A DNA stretch of 64,000 nt from the NCBI GenBank assembly GCA_007922305.1, contig ML677374.1, forward strand, positions 8,804,094 to 8,868,093, given 5' to 3'. A program made the translations under genes and the position numbers. Position 1 is the first letter of the stretch. Each line of letters starts with the position of its first letter. This document shows positions 21,691-34,964 of this stretch, piece by piece. The notes under the pieces were generated by a model. The model made no database searches. It was not told the origin of the DNA and worked only from the letters and a program-made list of their open reading frames with translations. Origin of the DNA: Dermatemys mawii (taxonomy: Eukaryota > Chordata > Testudines > Dermatemydidae).

Positions 21691-21699
21691 AGACGTAGC

Positions 21700-24600
21700 A
21701 TGTTGGGCAGTTTGCTTGACGGTGACGGGTAGCGTGACCATCCTGCACCTCTTACTTCATCCAAATCATGGCCATCCAAAAACATGCAGCATGTGTGCAC
21801 CAAAGACATCCCAATCCAGACATCCTGCTGCAGGAACAACACTCTCATCTCAAAGCCCTGTGTTTATCGTCTGAGATCAGGAGGGTGGCACACTCCAGAA
21901 GTGTCTCCGTCTGTGCCTCGGGCTGCAATCCTGATACCCCTCTCACAAGAAGTCAGTATTAAAACGGGAAGGTCTTCCCTGGAGCTCAGTGCGGTTATGA
22001 TGGGGCTCTGCTCCCTCGACCAGCCTGTGATGGGATGTACAGACCCCACACTGCCCATGAAGGGGTTAATGAGGACCGCCCGGCTCAGTCAGTGGCTTCT
22101 GTTACACCTGTGCGAGGTGTCAAGCCTTGAGGGAGCAAGTGAAGGGAGAAAAGCCCTGTGTAGGGCTGTGAAGGGAGGCTAGGGTAGGGCGAGAGCCTAA
22201 CCGGACTCTCGGTGGGTCTGGGGTGGGACCTTTTGTTTTCCATAGCTAGTTTGGGTCTCCTTTGTTGGGGCTCTGTAGAAAAGTCAGCCTGGGAAGAGAC
22301 TGCGAGAAAGGCCAAGCTGTGGGAAGGAAGTAGCCCAGGTATACAACACAAACACACCACATACAGGGTCCTGGGGCTGGAACCCAGAGTAGAGGGATAG
22401 GCCTGGTTTCTCTACCAGCTCACCTCGGATGGCAGCGTGAAGACGCCAGAGCTAAGGACTTGAAGACCCCCAGAGCCTAATGCTGGGTGGAAGTTCTGGT
22501 GTGATGCTGACTGGCTGTTGGACTTGGTTTACTCTGAAAGCGGGAGGATTAAATGTGACCTGGCTGGAGGGTAGAGTCACAGGCAGAGCTGGAGCAGCTG
22601 TTGCAGTGGGCTCCCAAAGGGCTGCTATGCCATGCCCAGCAATGAGGGGGCTGATCCAAGTGTGCACAATGCAGTGTGGGATAGCAGTGGAAGGAGTACC
22701 AGAAGCAGAATAGCTTATTTGAAATGAGGATGCATCCACATGAAGCTGACTCTGGGATAATGCTTTCTGAAAGAGAGTTAACCGACCTCCAAAGCACATT
22801 GATCCATGCACAATGAGCTGCCAGGTAATTTGCAAAAAGAGCTTTTCTGTGTGCATGCAAGAAAAAGATAGTTAGATAGTTAATCCAGATTAGCTTTCCT
22901 GGAGAGACAAGCCCTGACTACCACTTGGCTTATGACTGGGGTTGAAATATTATATACCCACATAGCTAGGAATCCCAGATTAGCCCATTGTGCTTCCATG
23001 TGACCTGAATGTGAGGTCAGCCATATTACAAACTGGCTACGATATCAGTAAAATATCTGTAGCGCAGACAGGAATGGCATTTCTATCTACATTACGCATC
23101 CAACAGTGTCATTATGATGGTCCCCGAGCATGATTAAAGCATGCTTCCATTTTTAAAGGCAATGGGATCCATCCTAGGGTGCACTGAATGGGGGTCCCAC
23201 ATTCAATCCGGTCCATGCTGGGCACCCCTTACAGGATATGTCCCCAAATAACTAGCTAACAGTGCACTGTGCTGTCTTGATCCTTAGCTTCCCCTTTAAG
23301 AGCTTTTCTTCCCCACTTATGCATAGGCTGCTATTTCATTTCAGGGCAGGCACTCCTGAGTTCCTTTCCCAAATGGGCAAGTCTGGAGGAAGAAAAGGCA
23401 AATCCAGACAGATTTGAGTCCTTTATTAAGGAAAAAAAAGGCATATTACAATGACATCTAAAGTACAAGTTCATATTGTAGTTTGTGGGTGTGCAGAGAC
23501 TATATCTGGAAAAGCACAGTCATCAACAATGTACCTCTTTGCCCCCTCTTTTGCTGTAAATAATAATGTCCTGCAATAAACTGGACATTGGGATAGAACA
23601 GGATCAGACCTTTGGCTTCTGTCCCACTGTGATGGTTTCCCATAGCAGGCCATGTAGGCAGCACACAGAACTGTTCAATTCATCCTCTGTGCAGGACCTC
23701 ACTTGGGTGAATAAGGATTCTGCAGGGGAGTACGTATTGTGTGATCTGCCCTCCCAATCCGCGCTACCGTGAAGCCTAAGAGCAAATTTGGGGCTTAATT
23801 CTGAAAGGTGCTGAGTAACTCCTGGGAGGTGCAGAGCACCCTCAACTTTCATTGGTTTGGAACTCTATGGCGCCTCAAAGACAGACCCGGCGGTTAGAGA
23901 GGGCTGCTTTTTTCAAACGTAGAATATCCGGGGGGTCCCTGTCCTAAGGCTGCTTTGGTTTTCTTATCATTGTAATTATAATGAAAGGAAAGTGCATCTT
24001 TCTAAAACATATTGTATCCGTAACATTTAATGCAGAAAAGACAGGGAGGAGCCTTCCCCTGCACCCCTTAGTGCTCGAATGTTCAAGAAGCAGTGTGACC
24101 TAGATTTCACTTTTCTTCTAGGTGTGCACGGCAATTTGAGCGTCCCAAAAGTCTCTCGGGAGTGGATTAAGGTAGGATTTACTAGCTCAAGTGATCTTTA
24201 TCTTCCAGGGCTCCCAGGGAACTGCATGGAGTTTCCTTTACCCCTGCTTCTGGGTTTGGGTCTGGGTTCTGGGAATGCAGTTTTAGGTGTCCCTAGTGTT
24301 TTTTGGATTGGTGTGGGGTACTTGCCTCTGCTTCGGTAGAAAGTCTCCAGTAGAGCCCTGGGACGCTTTCTGCTGACATGCAGTTAGTGCCTTGCCAGTG
24401 TAAGCCAAAAGGGCAGCTCCTGCAGAGAGGGAACAAAAGAACACACTTGGCAATTGGGAGCAAAGGTTGAAGAGGGCAGGTTCTCACTAGTGTGGCAAAG
24501 CAGCACTTTTATCTTCATGCTTTCATACAGCACATGGCCTACGGGATCTGTAATGGAACTTTAGAAATACAGGTACTTTTTGATGCAAGGAAGTAGCCAA

Positions 24601-24875
24601 AAACGTGTCTGGGACGTCTCTCGGTTACCCAGTCTGGGTCCCACCCATGAAGGCAAAATCACAACACACCAGTGTTATCCAGATGTTATTCAGCGTGAGT
24701 GAAGCAACCTGTGAATCTAAGGACATCCCTCCCTCTCCTCCTCCCGGTGGGACTTGGCAGTCAGGCTTCATGGCAGTGGAAGCAGAGACAATGACAAGAG
24801 CAGACATGCACTGAGGAGACGGCATCATTCTTACAATGAGATTTGTTGGAGCAGCCTGCACTGGATCAAGGAAGA
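21700..24875. other. Intergenic stretch without recognised gene
   Basis: No exon was recognised on either strand. About 22040-22600 is GC-richer (GAAGGGGTTAATGAGG, later GAACCCAGAGTAGAGGG) and may be a remnant of an LTR-type repeat, but I saw no matching terminal repeat. About 23780-23870 (GGTGCTGAGTAACTCCTGGG) resembles a dispersed turtle repeat. Confidence 0.35.
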
Positions 24876-24879
24876 GGCA

Positions 24880-25020
24880 AGGATTGTCAGTAACAGGACT
24901 TGGAGTCAGGAGAGTCCTCCTGGTTTCTAACTGGATTCAATGACTGAATCTCTGAACTACCTTGGGCACATCACTCAGCGTCCTTGTGCCTCCAGTGTGC
25001 CGCCCAGCAGCACAATAGCT
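24880..25020 (+). mobile_element. MIR-like SINE
   Basis: Read on the plus strand: ACTTGGAGTCAGGAGAGTCC, then TTGGGCACATCACTCAGCG and TCCTTGTGCCTCCAGTGTGCC, the MIR core order (overall tRNA-derived part, then the gc-acatcactta box). It is diverged, with no duplication flanks visible. Confidence 0.6.
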
Positions 25021-25029
25021 GCTGAGTCA

Positions 25030-28000
25030 CATTTCAGTTTGCCCAAGTAACTATCTTTTGCTCCCCCAAAACCTCAGTTACCCGTATGCCATGCACATCT
25101 GCTGCGCTGTCATTTGGCTTTGTTTCTGACGTGGCAGTTTATAATAAGCCATTGACCTTATCTCCGGCAAAGCTCCCGCTGAAGAGTACGGGAATTCTGA
25201 TACGCATGGGTGTTATTTGCTAGTGGGGTACAGAAGAAGGAACCTTAAGGATCCCTAGTTGCTCACACTTGAGTTACCCTCCATGCCAGCCAAGCTGTCA
25301 TGTGGGAATTTAGGCCAGTGGAAGGCAGGCAGTGTTGACTTTCACCCCGCCACTGGGTTTCTAACCAGGCGAAGGGCAGTTTTAACTCCCGCAGAAGCTC
25401 CTTTGAAGCACTGCTTGTGGGGGATGTTGAATGAGATCATACTCTAGCTACACAACTTTCCTGACCAACATTGCCCACTTCCCACATTTTTTTTTTTTTT
25501 AAGCTTTGTTGGCCTCATAGACATAAACGAAGTTGCTGCTGGCTATGGACTTTCAGCCAGGGCCACTGATGGAGTGACTCCGACCCAAACTCAGAAAAAG
25601 CGACTCAGTAAAAGGGCATTTTATTACCAGTCTCCTGTGTGCTGGAGTCAGATCTGCTCACTCTTAACAAGTTTTTGCTCCTGTTAGCCCTGTAGCACCA
25701 ATTCAGCTATGGGTGAGTCATCTGGGTTCTATTCTGCCTCCCGCACGCTCAGCAGAATTGCTGGCTAAGTTGCAATCTTTGCTGCAGCTGTCGTGGGATG
25801 CAGAAAGAGCACGGCTTGATTTTTCGGGTCCTGGACTCTGTGTGCATGTGATGGGGTGAACTATGTAAAGTGAGCAGATTGGGGAAGGGGGCATAAAACC
25901 CTGAATCCATTGGTGTCAATGGCCAAACCTAATGGAGTTAGGATTTCACCGTTGATATATGTCACTGAGGGAGTAGGCAACCTCACAAAGTCATTTTCAG
26001 AGACACTGCTCTGAATAACATAGACACAGACTTACAATCACACTTTTAAACTTGGGGAATGTTATAAACCAGTAGCACTTATGTTAGACTGACCAAATGC
26101 ATTGGGCTTATGCAACATCTAACTGCATCACTTGACCAAATCTGCAATTCCAGACTAACATGGCTACCCCTCTGATTCTTGACCAATTCAGAGAATATGG
26201 CTTCTTAAATCTTTATGCCAGTGGGGAAAATTTCCCTACCAACTTGCCTTGGCAGAAAAATAAGAGAAGTTATCAGTGACTGAAACCCTCTGCATTTTGG
26301 TTCAGTCAGTATGGCCAAGTTCCAAACATGTGCAAGCAATGTAACCAGAGCCTCTCTCTCCCCAACCCAGCTGCTAGGTTACAGTTCAGCGGGTGTGATC
26401 CTAGGGAATGAAATTTGTCATTGGCAGAGAGCATTATGAATGAAAAATTCAAAAACCAAACCAAACCCCTTAGGCCACTGTACAGTTCCAGAACAAAAAA
26501 TACAGTTTAAACTGGAAAGGAAAGTCACATGACTGCTATAGAAAGTTCCCGGGACATGTATATACAAGACATCCATTTAACAACAAAGTGTTATTGCTAT
26601 GCCTCCATTTCCAATCTAGTTGTGAAGCTCTACAAGTCAACATTTAAACATATTATACAAAGCATGTAGATTTCAATTCTTACACTCCCTGATATGTGCC
26701 TCTACATATAGAGATATACAGTATAGATATAACGTCTATTTATCCTTTCTAACTCACAGGGAGTCTGTGAAAGTGCTGGATAAATGTACTGTACAAATCT
26801 CCTTTTTGAATATATATCTTACATTCTGATAATTAATTTACACTCAGACAGTAGAGAGTCTACAAACACACACATCCATCAACAATAGTTAAAAAAACAT
26901 ACGCGTTTCATTAGGTGTGTGTTATTCCTTTGGACTCTCCGGGTCTAACATTACGCTTCAGATTAAAAAGTAGGACCACTGACTTTCAGTTTTGATCATT
27001 TATATAAATACAAAGATTAAAAAAACATAGATTCTTTTCAACATATCTGCTTTGAGCATAGTGTTTTCTCTTCAAAACTAAATATATATTTGTATATAGC
27101 CTCCCCACAAAAACACAGCCATGAATAAAAAGGCCAATAGCGAAGTTTAGGGGCTTATCCTGCAAGCCCTTAGGCAAGAATTTCCACCTAAATGGCTGCA
27201 GGGTCTGACCCTTACAACTAACTTCAAACTACATTATTAATAAAGGGCAAATCCTGATGTCCTTACTCAGGGCTGGATTGCAATATCCTTAATCATGGCA
27301 AGTGGGATCTTGCCCACCTGAGGGGGCATTACAATGTAGCCCTCGGTTTTTAATAAAAGAAACCCTTAGATGAAACCCTTAGTGATGTCAGCAGGAGCTT
27401 TATCAGAGACACGAGTGAATGGACATCGAGTAGGGGCTTCAGGATTTAGCGCATAGGAATAGAAAGTGCTCCATTTAGCTCCTCTGTCTTGTCTATGGCT
27501 CATCAAAAACACTGTCCTTGCTCCTCCTCAGTTCCACTGGTGCAAAGCAGAAGTAATGCCATCGACATCAATGGGGTTACAGTGGTCTAAGCAAGATCAG
27601 GATCAGGCCCAATATTGCATGCATTTTATATGTATGTTTGTTGTTTTTTGTCTAATGGAATTTATACCCTCCCCCCCCACCTCCACGTAATCTCTGATCA
27701 GGATTTTGCAAGGTTGCAGTGATACCTGCTGGTGAGGCATATGGCCACTTGGCTTCAGAGTATGAGTAGCTTGCATGCAAGGGAAGATGTGGGCAGGAGG
27801 CAGGGCAGGGTTAAGAATGGTTGAAGAGAGCTGGAAATTAAATAAACTCCGTGAGCAAGCCCATAATTATCAGTAAAGCAGGAAGGCCCCTGCAGCTCGG
27901 ATGGAGTTGTTCCATTTACATACCAGCCACTGAGAAATAGATGATTGGTAGGAAATTATTTACAAAAGAGAACTATTGGACTCCTCTCTTTTTCATACTG

Positions 28001-28890
28001 AAGTCTGCTACAGTCTCCGCATCAATAAACTTTTAACTGAGTCTGCCCGTTAGGATTGTCCAGAAATGCAAAGAGAAGCCATGCAAATCCCAACTAAAAT
28101 AAAACCCAACTAAAACAGTGCTCAGTGAATGTATTAGCTCCTCTGGTATTAACCTCCCTCTCACACCCAAAGAAAGAAATGTTCTCAGCAGAACCTCTGT
28201 GAACCTGAGAGAAATAACCATTTACAAAGGCGAGATTCGGATCTTAATCAAGTCACAGGCATGCTGCATTTCCACAGTGCAATGCAAATGGCTTATTGCT
28301 TTCACCGCTCTCCTGCAGACTGGGTCATCAGAGCAGAATCGTGAACAATCTGTGCTCGCTATGCGGTAGAAATCTTATTACATTGCTTGGCCAGCAGAGG
28401 GCCTTCTCTTTTTAATCATCCTTCAGAGAAACAGACAGAGCATTATAGGAAAACTGACCCCATAAAGCAGGCGTCCCTTAAAGCGTGCATGTTTTTCTCT
28501 TGTTAATAACTTGGAAGTCTAGTGTAAAAGCTCCTGGTTTTTCCACAGACCTCTGTGCCTGGGCTTTTGAGGCTGTTTTAGCCACTGGTTAATAAGAAGC
28601 TTAACAAACAAGAGAATTGTGTCCAGCAAAATGAGCATGATAGAAGCCCCAGTCTCCCAAGCACGCGTGCACTGATGAAACACCATTGTTGGGGCCAGAG
28701 CCTCAGCTGGTGTAAAGTGGCGTAGCTCCACTGACTTCCCTGAAGCCGCATCAGTTTATCCCAGCTGGGGATGAGGCCTGGAATTCCTAACAGAAGCTGC
28801 TTGTGTGATTTTCTTTTTCCTTTTAGCACAAACTCCTGAATTTGGTACAATTTCCGTGGAATAACTGAGCTGGACTCTCCTCTCAGTAAT
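25030..28890. other. Intergenic stretch without recognised gene
   Basis: This is largely AT-rich, with a T14 run at 25487-25500 and AT-rich DNA at 26.6-27.2 kb. Short pieces (about 27520-27615 and 28685-28770) carry the ATCAATGGGGTTACA / GGTGTAAAG words of a common sauropsid repeat. No gene was recognised. Confidence 0.4.
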
Positions 28891-28899
28891 GTGAGGGTC

Positions 28900-29640
28900 T
28901 CTTAGGGTGGGATCCATGGAGCTACTTAAGTGCCTAAGTCCTGGGGTTGACTCCATTGCAATCCACAAAACTCCCGCTGAATCCTGTAGGCACCTGAACT
29001 TACTTGACGCCTAAGTTTTTTCAGGGCACGGTAAAAGTCCCTGACTCCCTGGGTGCCTACATTTTCGCTTCTGGGCACATGCATTGCTGGCTTCCTCTAG
29101 GCAGCTGGGTGCCTGTCTCCCACCTACGGCCCAGAGGCGTTTCCCACCGAAGTTGCCTGCAGGTCCTGATCCAGGAGGCTAACCACTGGGCCCTACTGCC
29201 CTTACCGCGGCTTCTTAGAGCTAAGATCGTGTGTAGTACATTTATCTACTGCGAAGCAGTCATTGGGTCAGACAGAGGGCGAATGACTCGAAGTCCCAGT
29301 GGTTACCGCACCCATGTGGGAAGCAGGACACCCTGAGTCCTGTCTCTCTGCTCATGGATCCACAGTGGATCAGCTTCCACAGGAGGGAGCCTGATGTCAG
29401 ACAGCCTCTGAGAGATGGGATCCTTTCTCCCTCCCTCCCCTTGCACCCGGCAGAAGTGGGAATTGAACTCGGGAGAGATGGGATGGAGTTTAGGACACAC
29501 CCCTCATCAGCACCTCCCATGGGCTACTGCAGGCAGCTCCCCGCCTGTCTCCACCCGTTCATTGTATCGGGATCCGAGGTGACAAAGTTGAGCAGGGTGT
29601 TTTTCCTGGATTTTGTAGATGCCTAAAAATTAGGTGCTAC
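28900..29640. mobile_element. tRNA-like SINE cluster (composite)
   Basis: Several tRNA-promoter-like modules occur in both orientations. At about 29297-29345 on the plus strand there is CCCAGTGGTTACCGCACC followed by CCTGAGTCCTGTCTC. At 29455-29475 the minus strand reads GAGTTCAATTCCCAC, close to a B box. At about 29165-29190 the minus strand has CCCAGTGGTTAGCC. The flanks have GTGCCTAAGT / TGCCTAAAAATTAGG words. This combination matches a tRNA-derived SINE family I have seen in turtle genomes. The boundaries are approximate. Confidence 0.55.
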
Positions 29641-30284
29641 AAAGCCCAAGTTCCTCTGTAGACCCCATCCTGTCAGGGTGAGCGCTAGCATTGACACACA
29701 CCGTTACAGATCTCCTTTCACCTGCTGCTCAGCTAGTGCACTAAAGAGGACGAGATAATCGCCCTGGATTATTTCCTCCTTCCTCACCCCCCTAGTTAAG
29801 CCTCATTTTATTCCTTTGCCAGGTGTAAACTCACTAATTCAGCAGCTCACTGACACCTCCAGGGACTGAGCAGTAGCAGAGCAGTGATTAGAAGATATAG
29901 GGGAAGGCGACCTTGAAGGGGAGGCAAGATTCAAAAAGGATGCCCTGTTCATGCCAGCAAGTTCGGCTGTCAGGAGAAATAAATGGCCCTAGTAGTTTTG
30001 CTGGCAGAAGAAAGAGCTATGCCCAGTGTAACGATTACAGTGAGCCCTTGCCGCACAAAGACATGTTTGAGCAGCACTGGCGAGGAATCTTAAAGGACAG
30101 TCTGTTACTTCGGTGGAGAAAGTCAATAGCAGGAGTCTAATGAGCTGTTTCTCCAAAACAGAAGGCAACTGGCAAGCTAGTAAAAGGCCCTGAAATGACA
30201 GGATAATGGTACTTTTCCTGCCCGTTTGCAGCCAATTCTGGGAGAGGTATGGCACGTGCTGGCAGTCACGCTCTCTTTTGTCTA

Positions 30285-30520
30285 GCTAGTCTGCCTACCA
30301 AGAGCAGTGAAGATGTAGCGGTACGGGCTCCAGCACAGACTAGCAATGCAAATACACACTCAGCGTTCTTGGCGTGCTTGTACAGTCTGCACTGAAGCCC
30401 GCGCCACTGCATCTACACGGTTATTTCTAGCGGCACTAGTTAGATTAAAGCTGGCGTTGCTATTCTAAACTCATGCTGCATTCACATCTCTGATTGCAGT
30501 GTGGACATACCCTAAGAGGT
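30285..30520. mobile_element. Diverged non-autonomous DNA element
   Basis: The left part reads AGCGGTACGGGCTCCAGC and the right end reads GATTGCAGTGTGGACATACC followed by CTAAGAGG, the end motif shared by several turtle foldback elements (GTGTAGACATACCC type). The element is non-coding and its left boundary is uncertain. Confidence 0.45.
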
Positions 30521-30524
30521 GAAG

Positions 30525-32625
30525 CCCTGTATATTTTTCCTACATTATTCTGTTCCTTGCTTTGGAAGTGGTCAGACGCTTAGGCACAGATTTTCAAAGT
30601 GCAGCCAGGGACCTTGTGTGATATTCAAAAGTAGGCATCTCTCATGGAAATCAAGGGGATTTAGGTGCTTAGAGGCATAGGCACTTTTGAAAATCACACT
30701 TGGGCACTAAATATCTTAGTATATCTGGCTCTTAGGGCTTAATTGATAAACCAGTCCCGTGCTATATAAAGGTCTTCACAGATGATGCCATGGCATTTCA
30801 TACCGAATTCAAAAGTGTGCTTAAAGAACACAGGTTAAGAACACATATCCCATAGAGGACAAGGAAAGATTTAAAGGAACAAATAATCTTCTCTTTCAAA
30901 GAAAAGGTACAAAAATGCAGTTTTCTGTCTCAAAAGAATAAATCTCCTATTCTGAATTTTATTTTTATAATTAAAAAAGTTGGGCTAGTAATTGTTACCT
31001 AGAATCTGATAAAAGTATTTAAATATAATATATAAATATTGCACTACAAAAATAGATACATTTTTATACATATCATATGCATGAGCACTACATGAGTGAC
31101 CTCAAATTATTGGTAAATAGGGCTGGTCAGTTAGGAGCAGATTTTCTAAGAGGTTCCAAACTGGCATTGGAAAAATGGAATCTGCATTATTTACTTACAG
31201 GCATCTATATTCACATGCAAATTGAATAACTAGCTGGATATGTGGGATGAATCTGACCCTGATGAGGTCAATGGAAAAATTTCCATTCATTTTAATAGGT
31301 CTGGCATTTTAGCCCTGGTTACTAAAAAAAAAAAAAAAAAAAAGACCCAGTTTTAGTGAGTTGTGTTTGCAAACGTGTCCCTAAATATCAAAACAGCAAG
31401 TGATTGGTTTGCTGTTTGTAATATTTAACCCAGGCATGTATTTGTGCACGGTAAGACACAGTCAGAGCCACTAACTTAGCCACATTTACTGTAGCCAATA
31501 GCATTTTTCCCCCTTACAACCTCCTCTCTAATTGGTTAGAGCAGGTAGTGAAAAACCACATGGGTCAACGTTTTGCTCCCAGTTCCTGCAGAGTTACAGA
31601 GGATCCTGCCAGGTGCCAAGCATCCACTGAAGTCGTAAAAGCAGAATCTGGAATTTTTCCTTCCTTTAATTATTAAGCAGTTGCAAGATGTTATAGGCAT
31701 ATCACAGCTTTTGGAGCTTTATACTGGAGGCTAATGCCTTCAGCTTATTCATGCTGTTTGTTTTGAAGTTAGGTAGTATTGAATGACGGGCGCTACCTGA
31801 GGACTAAGAGCTGCTGAAAAGGACCAGCAATTCAGTGGGGTCCAAGGATCCTACCATAAGGGGGTCAGTGAGCAAACAAGAAGGCTCTAGCTTCTGAATG
31901 GTCTTGGGAATCAAGAAGTGACCACAGAAGGTCCACAGGGCCTAGTAAGAGCCTCTGTAGGTCTGGGGTTGTTGAAGCAGTAGAGTCAGAGGGTCCATGG
32001 AAGATGACCAGTTTCTGGGAGGACCAAGAGAAAAATCAGATGATCTCACCGCTTCAACAAAGGGCCCTTTTTAGACTCTTTGATCAGGGCTGGATTGACA
32101 CCTTATGTGTCCCTAGGCACAGCATCTTCAGCGCCCCCTGCCTCCACCTATAGCTGACCTTCATGTTGCACATAGTTTTAGAGAACTAAGGCGTCCCTAG
32201 AACACTGGCACCTCTACGCACATGCCTACTGTGCCTAATTGGAAATCTGGCCGTCTTTGGTTCTAATTATCTCTTGTTGCTTCTTTTCCCTTCTATACAT
32301 TTTCATAGCCTAACAAAACCAACCAACCAAAAGATACTTCTAATTTCATTTTGCAAATATAGCTCGTAAATCAATAGAAGACCTATAGTACAATAGCAAC
32401 AGATGCTCTAGGACATGTGTTATTGGACAACTTCTCAGTTAGGACTCCACTCACAGCTTTATGCCTCTTTGTGGACACAAATAGCTTAGCAACGAAACAC
32501 CCACTTTTGCATTTTAGTGTGTTTCAACGATCATAACCCTCATGTGCATAAGAACTCTTCAAGGGTGTGACCAAGGCCCACTGGATCAATGGAAATGCTC
32601 CTATTGACTCTAATGGGTTTTTTTG
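30525..32625. other. Intergenic stretch without recognised gene
   Basis: About 30590-30730 carries GCACTTTTGAAAATCACA-type dispersed repeat words. A pure A20 run sits at 31324-31343. At about 32087-32255 there is a segment starting CAGGGCTGGATTGACACC and ending GGAAATCTGGCCG, whose ends are roughly inverted copies, possibly another small DNA element. No gene was recognised. Confidence 0.4.
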
Positions 32626-32629
32626 GGGG

Positions 32630-32850
32630 GGTAATGATGTAGTTAGGGCACTAGATTGGGACTCAGAAGACCTGGTTCTATTTTGGACTCAGCTGTACAC
32701 TTTTGGTGTGAACTTGGATAAATCATTTGATCTACACAGGACCTGTGATCTCCATCTGTTAAATGGGGATAAGAAGAGCACTTACATACCTCCCTGGGGT
32801 GTTGTGAGGATGCAATCTGTTAATGACTGGACGGTGCTCAGATTCCATGG
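32630..32850 (+). mobile_element. MIR-like SINE, nearly full length
   Basis: The order of MIR parts is preserved: GGGACTCAGAAGACCTGGTT, then GGTGTGAACTTGGATAAATC, then CATCTGTTAAATGGGGATAA, then TACCTCCCTGGGGTGTTGTG. It is one of the best-preserved SINE copies in the window. Confidence 0.85.
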
Positions 32851-32854
32851 TATG

Positions 32855-34205
32855 GAGGACCATGCAAATACCCATCTAGAAGGATGGGGCTCAAGCCCCA
32901 AAGACGACAGATTTGCGGTTTCCTTATAAATTCCCTTCAGTATCACAGCAGAAATGAGTGTCTGGCTCGGCCACAAAGTGTCTGCAATGTATGAGATCTC
33001 ATCCTCGAGCAGCTCTTTGCTAATTCGGTTACTTAGTCTTCTGAACAGGACTTCAATGGGGAACTATTGCATGCTTTGTAACTTAACTTAAAAACAAAAT
33101 CCTGGTGTCTAAGCAGCAGTAGTAACAGACAGCGATTACTAGAGAACTCTGCCTGGAATGTGGAGTAACTAGGACACATTTAGAAAACCTGCTGGAATAA
33201 CATGCAACACAAAAATATCGGCCAACGTTATCAAAAATGACTATTGACTCAAGGTGCCCACCTAGAGATCACTTAAAGGGCCTGATTTTCAGATCAGCTT
33301 CTGAAACATCAGACCCCTTTGAGATATATCTCATGCTGGACACCCCAAAAATGGAGGTGTCCAAAATCAATGGTCACGTTTTGAAAGCTCGTCCATTCAG
33401 TTTTGCATAATTATTAAAAAGGAGGAATTGGGGTGAAAATATGAATTTCAACATTGTTGCATGACTATTTCACACTCAGTTGGCTTGGCCATGCTGTTTC
33501 TGCAGATGTTTTAAAAATACCTCTTAGACCAACTTGACTGATTGTCATTCAACTGCCGACATTCTCCAGAACCTGGAATACCTTATATTAGACATTTGGG
33601 GCCAAATTCATCTCCCAACTCCAGTGATGTCATGAAGCTAGAACCAAGGATGAGTTTGGTGCATCCTGCCAATTGCCATGTTCACCATCAGTGAGTGGCT
33701 TTATGTGCAATTCTGCCGTTCATTCCCCCTCCCTCCCGCCACCCTCCAGCGCTACTTAGTGCTGTTGAAAATAAGAACAGTTTTATCTAGAAGGAACAAC
33801 AACAACAATAACGGTAAGAGATTGTAGTCTCAGAAATCTTAATTTTTACGAAAGGAAAGCTCTAGACAATTCTTAATAACCGTTCCCTCCACACTCAAAC
33901 CTTCTCTCCACATTCCACATCTGTGCCCATCTTCTCTTGGAGTCAGCTCCAGCACAACATTCAAAATGCCCTCAGCACGGCTTCCCCTCCCGCTCTCTTG
34001 CCCCACCATCCCTTGGGATAAGACAGCCATTCCATGGTCATCTTGAATGGAGATGTTAGACGAGTCAGATTGTTTCTAGCTCCTTGAGGGAATCCTTGAT
34101 GGGATGGCGGGGTCTGGGAAAGAAATCTTTGTAGGCCCCAGTCTCTTTTTTGGTATAGCCAAACTCATCTGCTGCTTTTAGCAGCCATGCTGTTCCTCTT
34201 CCTTT
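32855..34205 (-). other. CCDC92B: CCDC92B 3' UTR / downstream flank
   Basis: This lies downstream of the stop codon at 34210. No further exon was recognised. A polyadenylation signal was not identified with confidence; AATAAA on the minus strand occurs far away at about 29807 and 30958. Pyrimidine-rich stretches are present at 33725-33750. Confidence 0.4.
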
Positions 34206-34209
34206 GTTT

Positions 34210-34964
34210 TTACTCAAAGCCTTTCGAACTCCTGGGGCTGGATCCATGCTGTTTGCTTTTCTCACCCTTCGAGGGCTTGGATTTGGCTGAAGGCCTGATG
34301 CTCGTACCTTCTGCTTGCTCCTGGGAATGAAGACAGGAGGGCCTGGGCGGGCTGGAGCCGGCAACAGCACTGTCACTTGGATCAGCCCCTGCTCTGCTAA
34401 GGGCCTGGGCTTTGGGCTCAAATTTCTGACGATGGGGAGTGTGGTGCCTTTTAGTGTATAAAAAAAGGGCTGGGTCAGGCATGGGGTCTGCCTCTTCAAA
34501 GCTGCTCATCCTCTCCCTCTGGAAGGAGTCACTGATGCCTCCCTTGCTGTAGGAGCAGTCGGTCACCAGCCTCCGCATGTGGGACTTGTGGATTCGTTTT
34601 TTGGGCCTCGGCTCACTGGAAGGCTGTGTGGGGAATGGTTTGTCCGAAGGCCTGTCGGAGGGGGGCTTGCCCCCTTGTCCGGTGCCAGGTGGCTTCTGTT
34701 TGGTGGCATGCAGCTGGAAGGAGAGATAAGCAGCAGCCTCCGTCTGCTTCTGCAGCTCCGTGTTGAGGATAGTCACCCGGTGGCTTCTTCTCTTCAGCTC
34801 CTCAAGGAATTTCCTCTCCTTGTTCCTGAGGTTGCATCTCAGCGCGGACACCAGAGTCTCCTTATGTCTGAGCTCCTTCCTCAGCTCCAGATTATCCTTT
34901 TCCTTCTCATGCAGCTGGGCTTCCATGATCTTGCACTTCTCCCCCAGTTCCCGATCAATGGCAT
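34210..34964 (-). CDS. CCDC92B: CCDC92B terminal coding exon
   Basis: This exon encodes residues 60-310 of a CCDC92-family coiled-coil protein. It begins DAIDRELGEKCKIMEAQ and runs through KELRHKETLVSALRC, FLEELKRRSHRVTILNTEL and AAAYLSFQLHATKQK. This is the same order as human CCDC92 (ENAELLKELEQKN, KYLEELKAKSHKLTLLSSEL, AYLTSQLHAAKKK). The coiled coil extends to about residue 150. The remaining 160 residues are basic, serine- and proline-rich and look disordered, ending SSPRSSKGFE. The acceptor is ctcctcag at 34965, in phase 1, fitting exon 2. CCDC92 proteins are poorly understood, and no enzymatic motif is visible. B is preferred over the paralogue CCDC92 because of the neighbouring CLUH gene, as on human 17p13. 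Confidence 0.9.

Noticed and set aside
22040..22860. Possible LTR element or gene fragment
   Set aside because: No pair of terminal repeats, primer-binding site or pol motif could be found.
31324..31343. A20 run as the tail of a processed pseudogene
   Set aside because: No gene-like body upstream and no target-site duplication.
34065..34499. A 144-codon minus-strand frame overlapping the CCDC92B last exon
   Set aside because: It lies out of frame with the conserved coiled coil and is a shadow of the true frame.
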